Assembly: GCA_002389665.1 (NCBI GenBank)
Contig: DGNO01000001.1
Span: 149,564-213,563, forward strand
Direction: 5' to 3'
DNA length: 64,000 nt
DNA from: Rhodobiaceae bacterium UBA4490
GTDB taxonomy: Bacteria; Pseudomonadota; Alphaproteobacteria; Parvibaculales; Parvibaculaceae
The translations under genes and the position numbers were made by a program. The notes below the pieces were generated by a model, which made no database searches, had not been told where the DNA came from, and saw nothing but the letters and a program-made list of their open reading frames with translations. Positions 58,425-64,000 of the stretch are shown here, piece by piece; position 1 is the first letter of the stretch, and every line of letters begins with the position of its first letter.

Positions 58425-59579
58425 ATGGTGTCGCAGCTTTCTCAACGAAGCGATGTGGCGGCGTTTCTCGCCATGGACATCATGCGCGATGCGAATGCGC
58501 TGAGTGCGGCGGGCGAAGACATTATGCGCCTGGAGGTGGGCCAGCCCGCGCTCGCCGCCCCGGATGAAATCCGCAAAGCCGCCGCCCATGCGCTGGAAGC
58601 CGACCGGCTTGCCTATACCGATGCGCTCGGCATGCCCGCGCTCAAAGCCCGCATCGCCCGCCATTATCAGGAAACTTATGGCCATGGGCCCGATGCGGCG
58701 GATGTGATCGTCACGCCGGGGTCCTCCGGCGGCTTCATTCTCTCGTTCACCGCGTGTTTTGAGACGGGGGATAAAGTGGGGCTCGCCGAGCCCGGCTATC
58801 CGGCCTACCGGAACATTCTAAAGGCACTTGGTGTCGAGGCGGTGGGTATTCCCGTCGGCCCCGAGACGGGCTGGCAACTCACCGTCGATCTCGTGCAGGA
58901 AGCGGAAAAGAAACACGGGCCCCTTGCCGGGATCATGGTGGCAAGCCCCGCCAATCCGACAGGCACCATGCAGTCGCCTGAAACGCTGGGCGCGCTCATT
59001 GCCGATTGCGAGTCTCATGGGCGCTGGTTCATCTCGGATGAGATTTATCACGGCATCACCTTCAACCAGCGCGCGGTCAGCGCGGCAGGGAAGGGCGATC
59101 ATGTCATCGTGGTCAACAGTTTCTCGAAATATTACTGCATGACGGGCTGGCGGCTCGGCTGGCTCGCCGTCCCGCCGCGTGTGACGCGCACCATCGAACG
59201 GCTGGCGCAGAACCTTTTCATCTCCGCGCCCAGCCTCTCGCAAATCGCAGCCATGGCCGCCTTCGATGCGCAGCCCGAGCTCGACCGGCGCGTGGCGGGT
59301 TATGCGCGCAACCGCAATATCCTGCTCGAAGGACTGCCGGATGTCGGCATTACCCATATCGCGCCCGCGGACGGGGCTTTTTATCTTTACGCGGATGTCT
59401 CGAACCTGACGGACGATGCGATCGATTTCTGCAAGCGCATGCTGCATGAAGCGAAAGTGGCCGCCACACCGGGGCTCGATTTCGATCCGGTGCGCGGCCA
59501 CAAATTCGTCCGCTTTTCTTATGCGGGGGCGGAGGCGGACATGGCTGAAGCCGTCCGCCGCCTGAAAGCCTGGCTCTGA
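58425..59579 (+). CDS. Class I/II PLP-dependent aminotransferase
   Basis: This fold-type I aminotransferase of 384 residues carries VTPGSSGGFILSF, ASPANPTGTM, ISDEIYHGITF and the PLP lysine Lys235 in NSFSKYYCMTGWRLGW. The conserved C-terminal Arg is in KFVRFSYAG. It belongs to the aspartate/aromatic-type group; the amino acid used is not decidable. ATG at 58425 follows CGGAG. It begins 14 bases after the GGT-like gene, so the two may be cotranscribed, and it is convergent with rne, one base between stops. Confidence 0.9.
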   Translation: MVSQLSQRSDVAAFLAMDIMRDANALSAAGEDIMRLEVGQPALAAPDEIRKAAAHALEADRLAYTDALGMPALKARIARHYQETYGHGPDAADVIVTPGSSGGFILSFTACFETGDKVGLAEPGYPAYRNILKALGVEAVGIPVGPETGWQLTVDLVQEAEKKHGPLAGIMVASPANPTGTMQSPETLGALIADCESHGRWFISDEIYHGITFNQRAVSAAGKGDHVIVVNSFSKYYCMTGWRLGWLAVPPRVTRTIERLAQNLFISAPSLSQIAAMAAFDAQPELDRRVAGYARNRNILLEGLPDVGITHIAPADGAFYLYADVSNLTDDAIDFCKRMLHEAKVAATPGLDFDPVRGHKFVRFSYAGAEADMAEAVRRLKAWL

Positions 59580-59580
59580 C

Positions 59581-62139
59581 TTAGCCGCCCGTCTTGCGCT
59601 GCCACCAGCCGCGCTTGCGGTTGCGCGGTTTGCTTTCCGCAGCTTCTTCTTCAACCTGTTCAGCCTCACCAGCAGCAGCGGTTTCCGCCATTTCTGGTTC
59701 CGGTTCTTCTGCAGCTTCCGCCTCAACTTCAACCTCAGCCTCAGCCGCAGCCTCAGCCTCAGCCGCAGCCTCAGCCTCAGGGGCCGGCGTTTCGACCACC
59801 GCTTCGGCGGCAGGTGTGTCGGCTGCTTCTTCTACCGCTTCCGCGCTGCTGGTGTAGGAAACGAGCACAGGCGGTTCGCTTTCCCCATCGGCACTGGCGG
59901 CAAGCGGTGTTTCGCCGCCTTCATTTTCTTCCGCAGGCGTCTCGCTGGACTGGCCGTTTTCGCTGCTCTCGCTCTCGCCGCTATTAGCGCCGTCATTATC
60001 ATTGTCGCCCGAGTTTTCGTCCGACCCCTCGCGCTTCTGGCGGTTGCGGCGGCCGCCCCGGCGGCCACGGCGGCGGCGGCGCTTCGGCTTACCGTCTTCA
60101 TCGGTATCGCCGTCCTCGCCGCTGCTCTTGTCTTCGCTCTCCTCGCTCTCGCCATTGTCGGCGCTCTCGGAGCTGTCCTCGTCCTGAGTGCCTTCTTCCT
60201 CGCCATCCTTGCGGGAAGGTTTGCGGCGGCGGCGGCGGCGCTTTTTCTTGGGCTGATCGTCGTCGCCGTGCGCGCTGTCCTGTTCCTCGTCGCTTTCCTC
60301 GTCCTCATCGGCGATATCGGCATCCGCCTCATCGGCATAGGCCATGTCGTAGCTAATGGCTTTAGAGTCGGCTGCTTTTGCTTCGGCGGATTTGCGGGTC
60401 AGCTCGCGCGCGCTCGCCGCTTCGATGCGGTGGGCATCGGGGCCGAGCTCCGGATCGCTTTCCACATAGATAGAAAGGCCGTAGCGCTCTTCGATTTCAA
60501 GCAGGTGGCCGCGCTTCTGGTTGAGAATGTAAAGCGCCACCTGGTCGGGCACGCGGGCGGTGAGCGCCGGAGCGCGGCCCTTGATGGCTTCCGCCTCGAT
60601 CTCACGCAGCACGTGCAGCGCTTTCGATTCAACCGAGCGGATGATGCCCGCGCCGTGGCACGTCGGGCACTGCATGGTCGAGCCTTCGAGCACGCCCGTG
60701 CGCATGCGCTGGCGCGACATTTCCAGAAGCCCGAAATGACTGATGCGGCCCACCTGAATGCGGGCGCGGTCCATCTTCAGGCAGTCTTTCATTTTGCGCT
60801 CGACGGCCCGGTTGTTCCGGTTCTCTTCCATGTCGATGAAGTCGATCACGATGAGACCGGCAAGGTCGCGCAGGCGCAGCTGGCGGGCGATTTCTTCCGC
60901 CGCTTCCAGGTTGGTTTTGACCGCCGTCGCCTCGATATTCCGTTCCTTGGTGGAGCGGCCCGAGTTGATGTCGATGGAGACCAGCGCTTCGGTCTGGTTG
61001 ATCACCAGATAGCCGCCCGATTTCAGCGTCACGATCGGGCTGAACATGGCATCGAGCTGCTGTTCCACCTGGTGGCGCTGGAAGAGGGGATGGTTCTCCT
61101 TGTAAGGCTGCACCTTCTTGGCATGGCTCGGCATGAGCATGCGCATGAAGTCTTTCGCCTCGCGGTAGCCTTCCTCGCCTTCCACCTGAACGGTGTCGAT
61201 GTCCTTGTTGTAAAGATCGCGGATCGAGCGCTTGATCAGGCTGCCTTCCTCATAAACGAGGCAGGGGGCGATGGATTCCAGCGTGCGCTCGCGCACCGTC
61301 TCCCAAAGCCGCAGCAGATATTCGAAGTCGCGCTTGATTTCCGCCTTGGTGCGCTGGGCACCGGCGGTGCGCACGATCAGGCCCATGCCTTCGGGCACGT
61401 CCAGCGCGCCGGTCACGCTTTTCAGGCGCTTGCGGTCGGCCGCATTGGTGATCTTGCGGGAAATGCCGCCGCCGCGCGCAGTGTTCGGCATCAGCACGCA
61501 GTAGCGCCCGGCAAGCGAAAGATACGTCGTCAGCGCCGCGCCCTTGTTGCCGCGCTCTTCCTTGACGACCTGCACGAGCAGAATCTGGCGGCGCTTGATG
61601 ACTTCCTGAATTTTGTAGGAGCGCTGGCTGCGGCGTTCTTTCTTCGCGGAAATTTCTTCCAGCGCATCGCCCGCTCCGACATCTTCAATCGTATCGTCGG
61701 AGGCAACGGCCTCGCCGTCATTTTCCAGGTCGCTGTCTTCTTCGCCGTCCTGTTCGCCGGACGCGCTTTCTGCGTCGTCGCCAGCAGCGCTCCCGGCGTT
61801 TTCCTCGCCGCTTGTTTCAGAAGAGTCTTCCTCTTCCTCCTCGCGGCGCTCTTCTTCGTAATATTGTTTGAGCAGCGCTTCGCGGTCCGCCACCGGGATC
61901 TGATAGTAGTCCGGGTGGATTTCGCTGAACGCAAGGAAACCGTGCCGGTTGCCGCCATATTCGACAAAGGCGGCCTGCAGCGAGGGTTCTACCCGGGTTA
62001 CGCGTGCGAGATAGATGTTCCCGCGAAGCTGTTTTTTGGTTTCCGATTCAAAGTCAAATTCGTCGACTCGATTGCCGTTCACGACCACCACCCGGGTTTC
62101 TTCCGGGTGGGCCGCGTCGATCAACATTTTGCTTCCCAT
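59581..62139 (-). CDS. rne: Ribonuclease E/G
   Basis: This endoribonuclease and degradosome scaffold has 852 residues. The N-terminal S1 domain (GNIYLARVTRVEPSLQAAFVEYGGNRHGFLAFSEIHPDYYQ) holds an acidic insert at about 95-162. The catalytic core carries SIDINSGRS and LIVIDFIDMEENRN, and the zinc link is CPTCHGAG. The C-terminal half is disordered: Arg-rich patches (KKKRRRRRRKPSRK and RRRRRGRRGGRRNRQKR) and a Glu-Ala repeat tail, ending RGWWQRKTGG. The start follows GGAGAAGAAATTA. The 5' untranslated region is probably about 240 nt. Confidence 0.95.
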   Translation of the reverse strand: MGSKMLIDAAHPEETRVVVVNGNRVDEFDFESETKKQLRGNIYLARVTRVEPSLQAAFVEYGGNRHGFLAFSEIHPDYYQIPVADREALLKQYYEEERREEEEEDSSETSGEENAGSAAGDDAESASGEQDGEEDSDLENDGEAVASDDTIEDVGAGDALEEISAKKERRSQRSYKIQEVIKRRQILLVQVVKEERGNKGAALTTYLSLAGRYCVLMPNTARGGGISRKITNAADRKRLKSVTGALDVPEGMGLIVRTAGAQRTKAEIKRDFEYLLRLWETVRERTLESIAPCLVYEEGSLIKRSIRDLYNKDIDTVQVEGEEGYREAKDFMRMLMPSHAKKVQPYKENHPLFQRHQVEQQLDAMFSPIVTLKSGGYLVINQTEALVSIDINSGRSTKERNIEATAVKTNLEAAEEIARQLRLRDLAGLIVIDFIDMEENRNNRAVERKMKDCLKMDRARIQVGRISHFGLLEMSRQRMRTGVLEGSTMQCPTCHGAGIIRSVESKALHVLREIEAEAIKGRAPALTARVPDQVALYILNQKRGHLLEIEERYGLSIYVESDPELGPDAHRIEAASARELTRKSAEAKAADSKAISYDMAYADEADADIADEDEESDEEQDSAHGDDDQPKKKRRRRRRKPSRKDGEEEGTQDEDSSESADNGESEESEDKSSGEDGDTDEDGKPKRRRRRGRRGGRRNRQKREGSDENSGDNDNDGANSGESESSENGQSSETPAEENEGGETPLAASADGESEPPVLVSYTSSAEAVEEAADTPAAEAVVETPAPEAEAAAEAEAAAEAEVEVEAEAAEEPEPEMAETAAAGEAEQVEEEAAESKPRNRKRGWWQRKTGG
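59690..59790. repeat. GCCTCAGCC-type hexamer repeats within rne
   Basis: The plus strand shows TCAGCCTCAGCCGCAGCC and close variants repeated through about 59732-59783, with degenerate copies around. On the coding strand they encode an Ala-Glu-rich tail (AEAEAAAEAEAAAEAEVEVEAE). Being a multiple of three in unit length, expansion or contraction would keep the frame. It is likely to vary between strains. Confidence 0.75.
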
Positions 62140-62387
62140 TAATTTCTTCTCCGCGACGCCGGCCTGGGAACTCTTCGCGCGTGGTCATTAACCCGCGGCG
62201 GGAGGAGGCGGCGCCGATTGTGTGTGTCCAGATATGGGCCTTGTGTCGCGTCCGTTCTGCGGGCGCGCGGCGATCCAGAGTGGTGTTTAAGGGTGAAGTA
62301 CCGAGGGCCGACGGCAAAGCGATCCTGCGGGACGGGCGGGGCATTGTTATTGCCACGCACCGCATCTCCGGGGCCGCTGTTGTCGTT

Positions 62388-62393
62388 ATTATA
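62388..62393 (-). promoter_or_regulatory. -10 element candidate for rne
   Basis: On the minus strand the hexamer is TATAAT, a perfect -10, 249 bases before the rne ATG. The -35 at standard spacing (GCCAAG or AGCCAA) is poor. A long rne leader is expected from other bacteria, where RNase E controls its own mRNA through the 5' untranslated region; whether that applies here is inference. Confidence 0.4.
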
Positions 62394-62677
62394 TGCGCCT
62401 CGTGCATTCTCTTGGCTCCCGCGCCCCTTAATCGCCGGGCGCGTGGCGAATTCTTTCTGGTGTGAACCCCGGCCGATGGGCCTGGTTTTCACATGGCTGA
62501 GACAAACTGTTCCGAAGGGACCGTTTTCCTATTGGAGACGGATCGGAACCGGCTTTCGAGGGAGAGGAATCACTGTCTCTCCTGCCGGAGGTCTTCTACC
62601 GGTACCCGTTTTACCGTTACCCGCTTCGACTTGGCAAGCTGCATTGGCAGGCAGCGCCCGGAGCAGGTGGTTCCGTA

Positions 62678-62707
62678 TTAACCATTTCTCCATTGATATT
62701 TGGTTAA
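62678..62707. promoter_or_regulatory. TTAACCA/TGGTTAA inverted repeat upstream of amiC
   Basis: TTAACCAT at 62678-62685 equals the half-site word described for the cell-cycle regulator CtrA in Caulobacter-like bacteria, and the complementary TGGTTAA lies 16 bases on. The full CtrA consensus (TTAA-N7-TTAA) is not present. Control of a septal amidase by a cell-cycle factor would make sense, but this is inference from one site. Confidence 0.35.
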
Positions 62708-62803
62708 ATTCCCGCAAAGTAGCCGGATATCCAGGCGAATTGAGAATATCGTTTGGGGACCGGCAGTTAGGTGTGGTCTCGGTTGCAGGGATTCTGAGTA
62801 GGC

Positions 62804-64000
62804 ATGATGGATGGGGTTTCGGCCAAAGCTGCCGCATCATGGGGGAAAGTGATTCTTTTCCTTGCTGCCGCTTTTTTCGCCCTTGTGGCGGGGCTGGCGG
62901 CCGTAAGGGCGGAGGCGCCTGTGCCTGCCGCGCTCGGCACCTCGCCGGCCGTCAACAGCGTGCGTCTCGGCGATCACGGCAAAAGCACCCGTTTCGTCAT
63001 CGAACTTGCCCAGCCCGTCAAACACAAGACTTTCACGCTCGCGGACCCTTACCGGGTGGTCATCGACCTGCCGGAGGTTGAGTTCAACCTGCCTCAGGGC
63101 GCGGGCCAGGAAGGGCGCGGCTTCATCAATGGCTACCGCTACGGGCTTTTCCAGTCCGGGCAGTCGCGCATCGTCATCGACACCAAGGTGCCGGTCGCCA
63201 TTTCCAAGGATTTCGCTCTCGACCCGCAAAGCGGCTTCGGCTACCGCATCGTGATCGACCTGACGGAGACGACACGCAGCGCCTTCCTGCAGGGGCGCGA
63301 ATGGCCCTCCCAGCCTGCGGTCAAGCCGCCCGTGCAGACGCCGGTCCCGGTGCAGCCTGCCCAGGACACCAAGCGCGTGGTCGTCATCGATCCGGGCCAT
63401 GGCGGCGTCGATCCGGGCACCCATGGCTCGACCGGGGTCCAGGAAAAAGACGTGGTGCTGGCCTTCGCCAAAGAATTGCATCGCCAGCTAGGTGCAACCG
63501 GGCGTTATCACGTGCGCCTGACCCGCGATACGGACCGCTTCATTCCGCTGCGCCAGCGTGTCGCGATTGCCCGCCAGCACAAGGCGGATCTCTTCATTTC
63601 CATCCACGCGGATGCGGTAGGCAGGGGGAACGTGCGCGGGATGTCCGTTTACACGCTTTCCGAAACCTCCTCGGACAAGGAAGCGGCGGAACTGGCCCGC
63701 AAGGAAAACCTCTCCGACGTGATTGCCGGGGTCGATCTTTACGGCGAGCCGGGGGAAGTGACGGATATTCTGATCGATCTCGCGCAGCGGGAGACGAAGA
63801 ACTTTTCTGCGAACTTTGCCCGCAAAGTCGTTGATCATGCAGGTAAATCCACCACGCTGCTTCAGCGCACGCACCGCTTTGCCGGCTTCCGCGTGCTCAA
63901 GGCGCCGGACGTGCCTTCCGTGCTGGTGGAGCTCGGCTTCCTGACCAACCGCTCCGATGAGAAGAACCTCATGTCGGCGTCCTGGCGCACCAAGGTGGCG
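62804..64000 (+). CDS. amiC: N-acetylmuramoyl-L-alanine amidase, AMIN plus Amidase_3, 3' truncated
   Basis: This periplasmic septal murein hydrolase removes stem peptides during daughter-cell separation. The visible 399 codons run off the window. A signal peptide (about 13-34, VILFLAAAFFALVAGLAA) is followed by an AMIN domain at about 50-165 (VRLGDHGKSTRFVIELAQPV, PYRVVIDLPEVEFNLP) and the zinc amidase domain from about 188. Zinc ligands are visible as VIDPGHGG, GVQEKDVVLAFA and FISIHADAV, with catalytic Glu in VLVELGFLTN. Start at the first ATG after an in-frame TGA at 62795. It diverges from rne, a known alphaproteobacterial arrangement. Confidence 0.92.
   Translation, partial: MMDGVSAKAAASWGKVILFLAAAFFALVAGLAAVRAEAPVPAALGTSPAVNSVRLGDHGKSTRFVIELAQPVKHKTFTLADPYRVVIDLPEVEFNLPQGAGQEGRGFINGYRYGLFQSGQSRIVIDTKVPVAISKDFALDPQSGFGYRIVIDLTETTRSAFLQGREWPSQPAVKPPVQTPVPVQPAQDTKRVVVIDPGHGGVDPGTHGSTGVQEKDVVLAFAKELHRQLGATGRYHVRLTRDTDRFIPLRQRVAIARQHKADLFISIHADAVGRGNVRGMSVYTLSETSSDKEAAELARKENLSDVIAGVDLYGEPGEVTDILIDLAQRETKNFSANFARKVVDHAGKSTTLLQRTHRFAGFRVLKAPDVPSVLVELGFLTNRSDEKNLMSASWRTKVA

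Larger units (their letters stand above)
62140..62803. other. 664-bp divergent regulatory region, rne / amiC
   Basis: No gene is supportable in this gap. It holds a consensus TATAAT on the minus strand (complement of 62388-62393) for rne, which would give a leader of about 240 nt. On the plus strand, 120 bases before amiC, TTAACCA (62678-62684) and TGGTTAA (62701-62707) form a 7-bp inverted repeat around 16 bases. The middle (about 62460-62660) is G+C-rich with nothing I recognise. Confidence 0.55.

Noticed and set aside
60268..62142. 624-codon open frame opposite rne
   Set aside because: It is fully antisense to rne, shows no domain or ribosome binding site, and its composition mirrors the codon bias of the other strand.

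Overview
This is a GC-rich, gene-dense chromosomal window. It is almost certainly from an alphaproteobacterium. The supporting evidence is the fabD-fabG-acpP-fabF-mltG-yicC-gmk order, the HdaA-type DnaA homologue, the NDUFA12-like complex I protein, the DUF2155 and DUF2066 proteins, a class II (B12-dependent) ribonucleotide reductase and a nondiscriminating-looking AspRS. I cannot assign a genus from the sequence alone. Most of the window is core housekeeping; I see no prophage, integron, CRISPR array, rRNA or tRNA gene.

Layout. 1-6138 (+): type II fatty acid synthesis (fabD end, fabG, acpP, fabF), then mltG, yicC and gmk. 6381-7430 (-): zinc alcohol dehydrogenase. 7565-15298 (-): outer-membrane biogenesis run lptF-lptG-lptD-surA followed by pdxA-rsmA. 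15546-18498 (+): pepA, holC and a membrane-anchored metallo-beta-lactamase-fold protein. 18508-20415 (-): ABC-F ATPase. 20581-21480 (+): ndk and a small GIY-YIG protein set between palindromic repeats. 21529-23267 (-): purM-purN. 23548-31013 (+): DUF2066 protein, CDP-alcohol phosphatidyltransferase, AI-2E family permease, hdaA, ppk and ppx. 31035-32222 (-): rnd. 32469-37857 (+): aspS and a single-chain biotin-dependent acyl-CoA carboxylase. 37860-39104 (-): CPA1 antiporter. 39304-39807 (+): YHS protein.

39925-42630 is a sulfide/persulfide module: a persulfide-dioxygenase-like gene diverges from bigR, a membrane rhodanese and a TauE/SafE permease. Two tandem TTAG-N6-CTAA operators lie in the shared promoter. 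42642-47273 (-): fasciclin protein and nrdJ. 47744-49994 (+): receiver protein, NDUFA12 homologue, mlaD and DUF2155. 49931-52974 (-): aat, accC-accB and aroQ. 53363-54430 (+): thiS-thiG. 54512-56661 (-): ScsC-like thiol oxidoreductase and M48 peptidase with TPRs. 56953-59579 (+): gamma-glutamyltransferase-like lipoprotein and class I aminotransferase. 59581-62139 (-): rne. 62804-64000 (+): amiC, cut by the window end.

The least ordinary signal is a family of about 28-bp imperfect palindromes (consensus GTCACCCCGG...CCGGGGTCCA). They occur as inverted pairs in five intergenic gaps. One pair, of a variant type, brackets the GIY-YIG gene, which suggests a possible REP/RAYT-like arrangement with a GIY-YIG nuclease in the role of the transposase. 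This is a hypothesis that genome-wide counts would test. Other points are the tandem BigR operators, the coexistence of a single-chain carboxylase with ordinary accBC, an 18-bp duplication that carries a stop codon and builds the hdaA ribosome binding site, and a 64-bp tail-to-tail coding overlap between the DUF2155 gene and aat.
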